Below, piece by piece: positions 40,862 to 49,388 of a stretch of DNA of 64,000 nucleotides. The stretch covers positions 124,001-188,000 of the forward strand of contig NZ_JPME01000018.1 of assembly GCF_000732605.1 (NCBI RefSeq). Reading direction: 5' to 3'. Made by a program: the position numbers and the translations under genes. Positions within the stretch are counted from its first letter, which is position 1; each line of letters opens with the position of its first letter. The DNA comes from Lacrimispora celerecrescens (lineage in GTDB: Bacteria; Bacillota; Clostridia; Lachnospirales; Lachnospiraceae). Below the pieces are notes generated by a model. The model searched no databases. It had not been told where the DNA came from and saw nothing but the letters and a program-made list of their open reading frames with translations.

Positions 40862-42949
40862 ATGGGTAATTTAAGCTTATTTCTAATCATTTCCATTCTT
40901 GTTTCTATTTTTGCGTTTGCTTTTGCAGTGTGGTTGTACCGCTGGGTATCTGCACAGCCATCTTCAAATCAACGGGTGAAAGAGGTTGGAAGCTATATCA
41001 GACAGGGGGCAAATACATTTTTAAAAAAAGAATATATTGTTTTATCAAAGTTTTGTGCGGGAGCGGCACTTCTGATTTTTCTGTTTCTTCCGGCTCCGAT
41101 CTGGAGCGGAGGCTCGGTTTTACATAACCTTACCATTGTTCTGGCCTACCTATGCGGAACTGTTTTTTCTGCCATCGCAGGCAAAATAGGAATCCAGGTA
41201 GCTACCATAGCAAACATAAAGACTGCTGAAGCGGCTCAGAGGGGCGGTTTAAAGCCTTCTTTTCTGTCGGCCTTCCGTGGCGGTGCAGTTATGGGTATGG
41301 CAGTCGTGGGAAGTTCACTTTTAGGAGTAACTCTTGTTATGTTGATTAGCGGAGATTCCGTTGCACTATTAGGCTTTAGCTTTGGTGCCAGTTCCTTAGC
41401 TTTATTTGCCAAGGCAGGCGGCGGTATTTTTACAAAGACAGCGGATATCAGTGCGGACCTTGTAGGGAAGGTTGAACATGGGATCCCTGAGGATGATCCC
41501 AGAAATCCGGCGGTAATTGCCGATAATGTGGGGGATAATGTAGGAGATGTCGCCGGAATGGGCGCAGACCTGTTTGATTCTAACGTGGCCTCCACAGTAT
41601 CTGCCTTGGTTATGGCCATTGCTCTGGGTAAAAAAATAGGAGTCGACTATGCTGCTATGGTATTCTGCTATGCTTCTCTGGGACTTTTATCTTCCATCAT
41701 AGGAGTTATGGCAGCCCGTATGGAAAAAAAGGGCGATCCTACCATGGCTCTTAATATGAGCACCTATATTACCACGGGCATATTTGCCGTACTTACTGCC
41801 GGGGCAACAATCGTATTTCAGTTTGATTGGCGTATCTGGGGAGCAACGGCTATCGGCTTATTTGTTGGTGTCATCATTGGAATTACCAGTGATTACTTTA
41901 CAAATGATAATAAAAAACCTGTTCGTAATGTTGCAAAGGCCTCTGAGTCAGGGCCTGCATTCACCATTCTTTCCGGTGTTTCCTATGGTTTTTTAAGTGT
42001 ACTGCCTGCCATGGTGGGAATTGGTATTTCTGCCATGATTTCCTATAATCTTTGTGCTTCCATCGCTCCTGAAGATCCTACTGCAGGAATGTTTGGAATA
42101 TCTATGGCCGCAGTCGGAATGCTTTCCATCGTCGGTATGATCATCTCCAATGATGCGTATGGCCCAATTGCCGATAACGCCAGAGGGCTTGTGGAGATGG
42201 GCGATCTGGGAGATGAAGCACTTGAAATCACAGACTCCCTTGATAGTGCTGGAAATACAGTAAAAGCGGTAACAAAAGGATTTGCCATAGCGGCGGCTGG
42301 ATTAACTATTATCTCACTGCTTGGCGCATTTATGAGTGAGGTAAACGATGCTGCCGGTACTACCGTACTTACCGGATTTGATATTATCAATCCCACGGTA
42401 TTTTTCGGAATGCTGGTGGGGGCTTCCGTTCCAGCTATCTTCTCTGCTATGCTGATGCTTGGAGTAGACCGCAACGCACAGAGAATGGTGTCTGAAATCC
42501 ACCGTCAGTTCAGGGAGATCAAGGGACTGAAAGAAGGCAAGCCGGGAGTGGTGCCGGAATATGACAAATGCATTGATATTGCTACCGATGGTGCATTAAA
42601 GGAACTGATTCCTGCCGGACTCGTCAGCATTGTTGTGACCATTGTGGTTGGGTTTGTAGGCGGCGTTGAAGCCGTAGGAGGATACCTTGCAGGCAACATT
42701 ATCAGCGGTCTCCTGCTTGCCCTGTTTATGAGCAATTCCGGAGGGCTGTGGGATAATGCGAAGAAATACATTGAGGCCGGAGGAAACGGAGGGAAAGGAA
42801 GCGAAGCCCATAAGGCAGCTGTAGTCGGAGATACGGTAGGCGATCCCTTTAAGGATACGGCCGGCCCGTCCATCAATACCCAGATAACAGTGGTTTCTCT
42901 GGTGGCTTCTTTGATGTCTTCCTTGTTTTTAGCATTTTCCCTGTTTTGA
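40862..42949 (+). CDS. hppA: Membrane-bound ion-pumping pyrophosphatase
   Basis: 695-aa integral membrane enzyme with about 16 hydrophobic segments. It couples PPi hydrolysis to cation export. The signature DNVGDNVGDVAGMGADLFDSN (about residues 220-240) and the C-terminal VVGDTVGDPFKDTAGPS are intact. At the position that separates subclasses the sequence is GNTVKAVTKGFAI with Lys468 where K+-dependent enzymes have Ala, so it should belong to the K+-independent class, which is known for H+ rather than Na+ pumping. The TAGGGGG-like ribosome binding site is modest and spaced long from the ATG at 40862. Monocistronic; terminator at 43005. Confidence 0.93.
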   Translation: MGNLSLFLIISILVSIFAFAFAVWLYRWVSAQPSSNQRVKEVGSYIRQGANTFLKKEYIVLSKFCAGAALLIFLFLPAPIWSGGSVLHNLTIVLAYLCGTVFSAIAGKIGIQVATIANIKTAEAAQRGGLKPSFLSAFRGGAVMGMAVVGSSLLGVTLVMLISGDSVALLGFSFGASSLALFAKAGGGIFTKTADISADLVGKVEHGIPEDDPRNPAVIADNVGDNVGDVAGMGADLFDSNVASTVSALVMAIALGKKIGVDYAAMVFCYASLGLLSSIIGVMAARMEKKGDPTMALNMSTYITTGIFAVLTAGATIVFQFDWRIWGATAIGLFVGVIIGITSDYFTNDNKKPVRNVAKASESGPAFTILSGVSYGFLSVLPAMVGIGISAMISYNLCASIAPEDPTAGMFGISMAAVGMLSIVGMIISNDAYGPIADNARGLVEMGDLGDEALEITDSLDSAGNTVKAVTKGFAIAAAGLTIISLLGAFMSEVNDAAGTTVLTGFDIINPTVFFGMLVGASVPAIFSAMLMLGVDRNAQRMVSEIHRQFREIKGLKEGKPGVVPEYDKCIDIATDGALKELIPAGLVSIVVTIVVGFVGGVEAVGGYLAGNIISGLLLALFMSNSGGLWDNAKKYIEAGGNGGKGSEAHKAAVVGDTVGDPFKDTAGPSINTQITVVSLVASLMSSLFLAFSLF

Positions 42950-43004
42950 TTGATAACGGCAGGACTTAATAGGATCGCGGCAGACCGCCGCGCGCAAGCT
43001 ATAA

Positions 43005-43045
43005 AAAAACGGTGTCAGGACACAAATCCCGACACCGTTTTTCCA
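43005..43045. terminator. Convergent terminator, hppA / sugar kinase
   Basis: AAAAACGGTGTC (43005-43016) pairs with 43031-43042; A-run and T-run on either side. Confidence 0.9.
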
Positions 43046-43101
43046 GATTCAGTGAAACCTGTCTCTTTCAATCCGATTAATAAAATTCTTCTTTCCGTTT
43101 C

Positions 43102-44010
43102 CTATGATCTGGCCACTTTAAGAGCTGTATCCAGCGCACTCATCTCAGGTATTCCAATCTTAGTACCTGGCAGTCCTTCCCGGACCTTCTCTTCCACCAT
43201 ACCCCGGATTATATCATTTTTAACCAGAACACTGCCCCAGAGCCAGAGACTTATCTTATCTGCAGCAGCCATCTTGGTTTTCGTATCCCAAATTAGCCCC
43301 CACAAGGCTTCCCCACATTCCCAGTGTATGCGAATCGCTTCATGATCCCCAAGAACCGCCGCCTGATATGCAAACAGGGATAATCTAGCGATCTCAGACT
43401 TTTCCATAAGATTGGCATTGATAAAATCGTCTATTTTTTCCAATGTGTCAAGCCCTGTTTCCTTTATAATCAGAGGTGTAAGAACAGGACATTTGATTCG
43501 GCCGGACAGATCATCTCCTACCGCTTTTAAAGTTTTAAGCCCCATATCAAACCCGCTTCCCTCATCACTAATGATGTGATTCCAGCCGCCGGTCCGATAG
43601 ATGCTTCCATTACCATCTCTCCCAAAACATACCGAACCGGTTCCTGATATGACTACCAAAGCCGGATCCTCTGTCATGTGAAGAAAAACCTCACAGTCAT
43701 TTAACACCAGAAGTTTTTCATGGGGAAATCCCATCTCTTCAAAGCTTGACCTGCAAACTTGCTCATCAGACGGAGAGTCAATCCCGCTGGCCGCAACACA
43801 GATTCCCTGACAGCAGCCCGGTTCCAGGTTTAATTCTAGAAGAGCCGGGAGTACCAGATCCCGGTATCGAAGCCGGCTTTTCTCCGCTCCATCCGTATTA
43901 AGGCTGCAGCCCGGTGCTGTAAATTCCCCAAGTATCTCTCCAGCCGAGCCGCAAATTTTAAGCCGTCCATTGGTTCCGCCAATATCCAATCCTGCATAAT
44001 AACCTTTCAT
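43102..44010 (-). CDS. BadF/BadG-type kinase, N-acetylglucosamine kinase-like
   Basis: 302-aa ASKHA-fold kinase. Phosphate-1 motif GLDIGGTNGRLKI at the N-terminus, ALVVISGTGSVCFG (phosphate-2, about residue 115), GGWNHIISDEGSGFDMG (about 140) and WLWGSVLVKN as adenosine motif. The SDEGSG sequence is characteristic of N-acetylglucosamine kinases of the BadF group. GGAGGAGGGCATC before the ATG at 44010 fixes the start (the frame is open to 44082, inside the preceding gene). Last gene of the sugar locus. It suggests that an amino sugar or related hexose is phosphorylated after uptake, which is inference from position. Confidence 0.85.
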   Translation of the reverse strand: MKGYYAGLDIGGTNGRLKICGSAGEILGEFTAPGCSLNTDGAEKSRLRYRDLVLPALLELNLEPGCCQGICVAASGIDSPSDEQVCRSSFEEMGFPHEKLLVLNDCEVFLHMTEDPALVVISGTGSVCFGRDGNGSIYRTGGWNHIISDEGSGFDMGLKTLKAVGDDLSGRIKCPVLTPLIIKETGLDTLEKIDDFINANLMEKSEIARLSLFAYQAAVLGDHEAIRIHWECGEALWGLIWDTKTKMAAADKISLWLWGSVLVKNDIIRGMVEEKVREGLPGTKIGIPEMSALDTALKVARS

Positions 44011-44032
44011 GATGCCCTCCTCCATATATGGT

Positions 44033-45097
44033 TCATTTCCACGGCAGAAAGCCTGCTGTGGTAAACATCTCCTTTCCTTCAAGAAGATATTTTTTTAACG
44101 TGATTTGCAGCGAGGTGCTGCATGGGTATTTTTCCAGTTTCTCCATAGAACAATCAAACCCCATAACCCGTTCCAGAATCTGTGGCCGTTCTACCTTTAT
44201 GGGCATTTTGTAAAAACGCTCCATAAAGCTTATGATCCGGCTTTTTTCCGGCAGTATAGCCTCAAGATGAGGATCCAGAAGCCAACTGTCACAGACTAAA
44301 AGACTTCCTGTATAATAATCTTTTGCCGTCTCCAGAGCGGAATCAATGCTATCGGGTGAAAGATCCGCCCCTTCCGGAATATGGACTGCAACCGCTTGTT
44401 CTCCCGGCGCCAGCTGAAGCTCCCAGTCCGACAGGGAAAGAGTCACCGGGTTCTCCATATTAAGCACTCCCTGTTTAAGATCCGGTGAAAAACCGGTCAC
44501 TGATCGATCCAGAACGTTTAAGTATGTCTCAGACTCCCTGATAATACCTCTTCCATTGGTTCCTGAGAAATAGCCTTCCTGATCCACCTTAAGTCCAGGA
44601 CATGCCAATGCTCTGTATTCGCCGGTCTGCCTGTTTTTAAAAATCAGGAAGGGAAATTCATATGTTACTTCCTCAAACTGCAGACTTCCGAACCTCCGCA
44701 CATCTCCTGAAATGGACCGGAACACCCACTCAATCTGATCAAGGCCTACCTTGCCCTCATGATATTTCCGGTAGACCTTAATCCAGATTTCAATATCCTT
44801 CATGGATTCCAGAAAAACCCGCTCCGGAATCCCCTGATTCTGAGATTCCTCATATACCTCCGGCATCATCCAGTCTAAATAAACAACCGGAAGCAGTTCG
44901 GCATCCAGATTAAGCAGTTTTGCATGCTGAATACCAAGCGCTACCGCCTCTGCGGCCTCTTCCGGATCTTTCCTTTTTAACAGAAGCTCCCTGCACCATA
45001 TGTAATTGTTCATAAAAAAGGGATAACTGCGAAAAACGGCGGATGCAGAAGCAACCGCCTTTTGAGTATCTTCATTAAATATACTGTGTTTTATCAT
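44033..45097 (-). CDS. DUF5596/acyltransferase-domain-like protein
   Basis: 354-aa soluble protein. It has a helical N-terminal half (residues ~1-130, YPFFMNNYIWCRELLLKRKD, VVYLDWMMPEVYEE, FLESMKDIEIWIKVYRK) and a beta-rich second half (FRSISGDVRRFGSLQFEEVTYEFP, VAVHIPEGADLSPDSIDSAL). The motif LQFE followed by VxVHIPEGxxL recalls proteins labelled 'acyltransferase domain-containing' with DUF5596 / GNAT_C domains that appear in Firmicutes sugar clusters. No reaction can be assigned. Its start overlaps the preceding 812-aa gene by 23 nt and it precedes the kinase by 22 nt, so it is a fixed part of the operon. Confidence 0.7.
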   Translation of the reverse strand: MIKHSIFNEDTQKAVASASAVFRSYPFFMNNYIWCRELLLKRKDPEEAAEAVALGIQHAKLLNLDAELLPVVYLDWMMPEVYEESQNQGIPERVFLESMKDIEIWIKVYRKYHEGKVGLDQIEWVFRSISGDVRRFGSLQFEEVTYEFPFLIFKNRQTGEYRALACPGLKVDQEGYFSGTNGRGIIRESETYLNVLDRSVTGFSPDLKQGVLNMENPVTLSLSDWELQLAPGEQAVAVHIPEGADLSPDSIDSALETAKDYYTGSLLVCDSWLLDPHLEAILPEKSRIISFMERFYKMPIKVERPQILERVMGFDCSMEKLEKYPCSTSLQITLKKYLLEGKEMFTTAGFLPWK

Positions 45098-47513
45098 GGT
45101 TTTCCATAAACCTCACTATTAAGCCGCCTGCTGTCAGTGTACGGTCCTTTTCATTAAATTCCGGCCGGTAACTTTCCGCATAAACCGCAAACTCATCCAG
45201 GGACTGAAAGTCATGGCTGCTGCCGCATACGCAGAAGTATGCCATGTCATCTCCATAGGTTCTGTATTCACAATCAAATAACTGGTCATCAACGGGTTCC
45301 ATCACGCCGCTGCACCAAAGAGCGGCAAACCCATTGTTCTGCCTGCCCAAAAGCCAATGTTCCCGGATCCTTGTTTCCTGGAATTTGGGAGCAGGGAAAT
45401 AGGCATGGGTAAAATGTATGGGGTGCTCCCCTGGAATGTGGTAAACCGCTCCCAAAAGATTTCCCTTTTGTGCCAGAGCCGGCATCACTCCGTTTCCATA
45501 CCAGAAGCCCGGCCTCATGGAACTGGAGTCACAAGTCCCTCCCGGATGGTTGGTGAACAGATCCGTCTCCTTATCAAGCGCAGCATACCACATGTGCTGC
45601 TGGTAACCGTATACTCCCGGTTCAAAGCAGGTGGTTCCGTGGAATCTTTCATTAAGGGACTTGGTGTATTCACAGGTCGAAGGATCTGCTTCCGGGTCCA
45701 GAGATAAATTCTTCCAGCGGTTAAATCCCGGATCCATTCTTGGGGACTGAACCGACGTCATACAGTATTCCGGGGTCTTTTTCAAAGCAATCAGGGCATT
45801 TCCCGTAGAATAGCTTTCATCTGCCGGTTCTTCCATAAGCTGTACCAATCCCGTGGGCAGCCGGTATCTGCTGCTGGCATAAAAGCCCAGCCAGCCTTCG
45901 CCGAAGGAATAAGGAACTTTTGGGTTGATCAGATTCATCAGTGCTTGGGCCCCCTGTTCAAAGGGATGGACCACTTCCCGGTACACACGTCCCATAGGAG
46001 CGATAATTACTCCATCATAGGTGTGGCGGCAAAGCATTTCTAAAAGACGGTCCGTAATTTTTACTGCGCGCGCAGAGATCTCCGGCTCCGAATAGTCAAT
46101 GACATTTAGCAGAGCAGCAAAGGTGACGCACATATAAACGGTACTTAAGAATTCTTCAAAGCCGTGTTCTTCTACGTCCTCCAGCCAACATTCCACCTTG
46201 GCCCTGCTAGCTTTAGAAAGCTCCCTTCCGGTCATATCCGCGCGTGGGAAGTAATCATCCGGATACATTTCCCCTGCATTCATGGCACAGGTATAGAACA
46301 TCAGGGAATGATTCTCGCTCCAGAAGCACATGGCATCGGAACCTTTCTGATCCATCCAGTACCTCCAGTTAAGGAGAACCTCTTTGGCCCGTTTTGACAT
46401 ACTTTCATCGACCGGATAATTTTTCAAATACCGGATGAGGCCGCACACAAGGAAATCAGAACAGTCATAACGGCTTTCAATCTGGTCAAGGGTCTCATAA
46501 AGAAGGTCCATGTCCTTTCCGTTTTCCATGCCAAGTGCTTTCCTGGCGAGGATATTGGAGATGGAAAAGCCAAACTTGTCTCCCCTTGATAAGCTTTCCG
46601 CATTCCCTATCCTGCGGAAAATGGCATCCCTGTTTTCCTCAAAGCTTTTTCCTTCTGAATACACCGGCTTCTGGGCCAAAATATTCTCCACTTTTCTGGT
46701 GAGAACGGCATGTTCTTTCTTAACGCTTACTAAAATCACCCCGGGTTTTTCTTCGTCCAGGATCACCTTATCCCTGTCGCTGATCTCCTGCCACTCCTTC
46801 CGGCTTTCCACTTGAGCAAAATCAGGGCTCTGGCTGTCATAGGAAAGCCATGTACCATGGGGAGCATTTCCTTCATAGGTCATGACAGAATCCCGTATGC
46901 CGAGGGAACCAAGCCAGTTCTCAGTGCGGACCAGTTCATCGGTCTTTTCCTCATCCGGCAAAACAACGGTGATATCAGCCGTATGATTAAGGATCTGGAT
47001 TCCGAATAAGGTTCTGGTATCCCGGACACCCAGAGTCTGAAGGCTTACGTAGATCTGGTTGGCGCCTTTCTTTAATTGAAGTTCCATGCTTTCCTTCCGT
47101 ATGGGTTTGTAAACCGGCGGGTCCATATGGCACACAGGCTCCCCATTGCACCAGACATCCACTGCAGAATAAGACCATACAACAGCCTTTACCGTCAAAT
47201 CCCTCTCAACCATGATTCCGGTAACCGCATCAAGCTCCACCTTCTGAAGAGTGGAATAAAAGGTGCTTTCATCTACAAACCAGTTTCCATAGTGGTAATA
47301 ATATCTCCAGGGCATACCAAGACGGCTGGTTTCTCCCAAAGCCACAGGCTCTTCCGGAAATGTCATGCGTTTGTCTGCCACCAATGATCTTAAGTATTTC
47401 TCATAGCGCAGCTGGTTGTCATCAGTTTCATGATTGATAAAATCCGTTTCTCTTGGGCCGGATACCAGGTAATTGGTAAGAAAGCCCGATCTGTTTAAAT
47501 GTAATTTTTCCAT
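45075..47513 (-). CDS. 812-aa uncharacterised carbohydrate-locus protein
   Basis: Large soluble protein without signal peptide, so cytoplasmic. The N-terminal ~260 residues look beta-rich (jelly-roll-like: WRYYYHYGNWFVDESTFY, VKAVVWSYSAVDVWCNGEPV). The middle ~280-620 is helical with regular Trp/Tyr-rich repeats (WSENHSLMFYTCAMNAGEMYPDD, YMCVTFAALLNVIDYSEPE), as in (alpha/alpha)6-barrel glycosidases and lyases. The C-terminal ~190 residues are again beta-rich. The WSENHSLMF motif contains acidic and His residues suitable for catalysis. I recognise no named family. It starts 4 nt after the permease stop with AAGGGA as RBS, so translation is coupled. I infer an intracellular glycan-cleaving enzyme. 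Confidence 0.65.
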   Translation of the reverse strand: MEKLHLNRSGFLTNYLVSGPRETDFINHETDDNQLRYEKYLRSLVADKRMTFPEEPVALGETSRLGMPWRYYYHYGNWFVDESTFYSTLQKVELDAVTGIMVERDLTVKAVVWSYSAVDVWCNGEPVCHMDPPVYKPIRKESMELQLKKGANQIYVSLQTLGVRDTRTLFGIQILNHTADITVVLPDEEKTDELVRTENWLGSLGIRDSVMTYEGNAPHGTWLSYDSQSPDFAQVESRKEWQEISDRDKVILDEEKPGVILVSVKKEHAVLTRKVENILAQKPVYSEGKSFEENRDAIFRRIGNAESLSRGDKFGFSISNILARKALGMENGKDMDLLYETLDQIESRYDCSDFLVCGLIRYLKNYPVDESMSKRAKEVLLNWRYWMDQKGSDAMCFWSENHSLMFYTCAMNAGEMYPDDYFPRADMTGRELSKASRAKVECWLEDVEEHGFEEFLSTVYMCVTFAALLNVIDYSEPEISARAVKITDRLLEMLCRHTYDGVIIAPMGRVYREVVHPFEQGAQALMNLINPKVPYSFGEGWLGFYASSRYRLPTGLVQLMEEPADESYSTGNALIALKKTPEYCMTSVQSPRMDPGFNRWKNLSLDPEADPSTCEYTKSLNERFHGTTCFEPGVYGYQQHMWYAALDKETDLFTNHPGGTCDSSSMRPGFWYGNGVMPALAQKGNLLGAVYHIPGEHPIHFTHAYFPAPKFQETRIREHWLLGRQNNGFAALWCSGVMEPVDDQLFDCEYRTYGDDMAYFCVCGSSHDFQSLDEFAVYAESYRPEFNEKDRTLTAGGLIVRFMENHDKTQYI

Positions 47514-47517
47514 CTTC

Positions 47518-48384
47518 TTATCCCTTTACCGCACCAGCAGTCAATCCGCTCATGAAGTAGCGGCTGGTGCACATATAAATGACTATGATCGGTATGATCG
47601 AAATCGTAGAGCCTGCAAACATTAAGTTCCATGCAGCCGTTCCGTCTCCGCTGTTCTTTAACATGACAACACCTACAGTCAGAGGACGGAGCTTGTCGTT
47701 GGACATGGTGAATACCAGCGGCATAATGTATTCATTCCAGCCGGTACGGAACGAAAGAAGTCCAATGGTCGCGATAACCGGTTTTAAAAGTGGTAGTATT
47801 ATTTTATAATAAATCTGGAAAAAAGTACAGCCATCTAATTTAGCCGCTTCATCAAGTTCCTTTGAGATGGTATTCATAAATCCACGTACCAGGAAAATGT
47901 AGGTTGCCTGTCCCATGCCAGTGGAAATCAGGATAATACTTAGAAGGGAGGTATTCATTTTCACCTTCACGGCAAGTTCAAAGAGCGGTCTTAAGCTGAC
48001 GCTTCCCACATTGACAAACATAAAGGCCACAAAAATGCTGTACAATAATTCTTTTCCTTTGAATTTTTTTCTTGCGAATACGTATCCGGCCATGGTCGTT
48101 GTCAGAATGGACAATCCCATAACACCAAGGCTTATCATAAGGCTGTTTACAGTATAGACTGCGAAATTGGCCTTTTGCCATGCCTGCTTGTAGTTGTCAA
48201 AGATAAATGTTTTGGGCAGAATGTCTGTGCCTCCCAAAAGCAGTTCATTATTCGCCTTAAAAGATCCCAGAATAATGTAGATGACCGGGTAAAGGGTGAT
48301 CAGCGAAATAACCAGGAGAAGCAGGAACAGAAGGCTTCGCATTGCTTTTGTCTTTTTTGAATATACGGTATGTGTCTTTTCCAT
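47518..48384 (-). CDS. Carbohydrate ABC transporter permease (MalG/CUT1 type)
   Basis: 288-aa inner-membrane permease with six hydrophobic segments. The cytoplasmic coupling loop EAAKLDGCTFFQIYYKIILP (about residues 190-210) is the CUT1 EAA motif. The C-terminus FMSGLTAGAVKG is typical of MalG-like subunits. The frame is open to 48423, but AAGGAGG 5 nt before the ATG at 48384 (MEKTHTVYSKK) sets the start; the preceding gene ends 10 nt upstream. It works with the MalF-like permease and the lipoprotein binding protein. No ATPase gene is in the locus, so a shared MsmX-type ATPase encoded elsewhere must energise it. Confidence 0.92.
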   Translation of the reverse strand: MEKTHTVYSKKTKAMRSLLFLLLLVISLITLYPVIYIILGSFKANNELLLGGTDILPKTFIFDNYKQAWQKANFAVYTVNSLMISLGVMGLSILTTTMAGYVFARKKFKGKELLYSIFVAFMFVNVGSVSLRPLFELAVKVKMNTSLLSIILISTGMGQATYIFLVRGFMNTISKELDEAAKLDGCTFFQIYYKIILPLLKPVIATIGLLSFRTGWNEYIMPLVFTMSNDKLRPLTVGVVMLKNSGDGTAAWNLMFAGSTISIIPIIVIYMCTSRYFMSGLTAGAVKG

Positions 48385-48394
48385 ATCTGCCTCC

Positions 48395-49315
48395 TTAAAC
48401 CACATCATCCAGTTTTCTTGCAAGGTACATGTAAACGGCTGTGATCACGCCGATAATAAGAGCCGCCATAATGCTGAGTACGGTTGCATAACCGATCTGG
48501 GGCGTTGTCTGTGAACCGAATATTAGCTTATAAATATAGGTAAACATTACCTCTGATCTGCTGTTCGGTCCTCCGTTGGTAAGTACAAGGATCGATTCAT
48601 AATCCTTCAGCGCCGTAGTAATGGCCAGCATTAAAATAACTTTTAACACAGGGCTTAACATGGGCAGGGTGATATAAAAGAATGACTGTACTCCATTTGC
48701 CCCGTCCATCTTGCAGCTTTCGTATATTTCTTCCGAAATACTGGAAAGACCAGACATGAACAGAATCATATAATTTCCGAATCCGCCCCATACCGCCACA
48801 ATGATAATGGAAATCATCACGATGGAGGCGCTGCCCAGCCAGTCAATGGGAGAATGGATCATTCCAAGCTTCTGTAAATAAGCATTCAGCACACCGTTGT
48901 AAACGGCAAAAATAAAGCCGAATATAAGGCTGTAAACAGCGGAGCTTATGACCGTAGGCATAAAGTAGATGCCTCGGAAGATTCCGCTTCCTTTGATCTT
49001 CTGATTCAGCAAAACTGCCAGAAGCAGGGATAAGGGTATGATGATGACCAGTTTCATCACAGCATATTCAAAGGTATGAAGGACGCTGCGCCAGAAAATG
49101 GCATCCTGAAACATTCTGGTAAAGTTTTTAAATCCTATATAGTAAGCTGTAAATCCGTTGTAATCATAGAAAATATATCGGAAAAGCCAGCAGAAAGGAT
49201 AGATGGATATCACCGCCAGCAAAAACACTGCCGGCAGCAGCATTAAAACGGAAGCAAAATCTCCTCTGCTGCCTGCCCGTTTCAGTCGCTCCGCAAAGCT
49301 TAATTTTTCTTTCAT
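48395..49315 (-). CDS. Carbohydrate ABC transporter permease (MalF/CUT1 type)
   Basis: 306-aa permease with six hydrophobic segments and the EAA-like loop YESCKMDGANGVQSFFYITLP (about residues 205-225). The first cytoplasmic stretch MKEKLSFAERLKRAG is basic. A GTG at 49327 directly abuts AAAGG; the ATG at 49315 is ~10 nt from it and is preferred. Preceded by an attenuator-like hairpin (49342-49374) after the binding-protein gene and followed by the MalG-like gene. Together they import an oligosaccharide or glycoside; the ligand is not predictable. Confidence 0.92.
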   Translation of the reverse strand: MKEKLSFAERLKRAGSRGDFASVLMLLPAVFLLAVISIYPFCWLFRYIFYDYNGFTAYYIGFKNFTRMFQDAIFWRSVLHTFEYAVMKLVIIIPLSLLLAVLLNQKIKGSGIFRGIYFMPTVISSAVYSLIFGFIFAVYNGVLNAYLQKLGMIHSPIDWLGSASIVMISIIIVAVWGGFGNYMILFMSGLSSISEEIYESCKMDGANGVQSFFYITLPMLSPVLKVILMLAITTALKDYESILVLTNGGPNSRSEVMFTYIYKLIFGSQTTPQIGYATVLSIMAALIIGVITAVYMYLARKLDDVV

Positions 49316-49341
49316 GAGTCGTTTCACCTTTCTTTAAAACA

Positions 49342-49374
49342 GGGGCTGCTTTTAGTTTATCTAAAAACAGCCCC
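49342..49374 (-). terminator. Intercistronic terminator/attenuator after the binding-protein gene
   Basis: GGGGCTG-C-TTTTAG (49342-49355) pairs with CTAAAA-A-CAGCCCC (49361-49374), one mismatch; the minus strand continues TGTTTTAAAG. It should lower permease transcription relative to the abundant binding protein. Confidence 0.75.
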
Positions 49375-49388
49375 TCTGCTCTCTGCAC

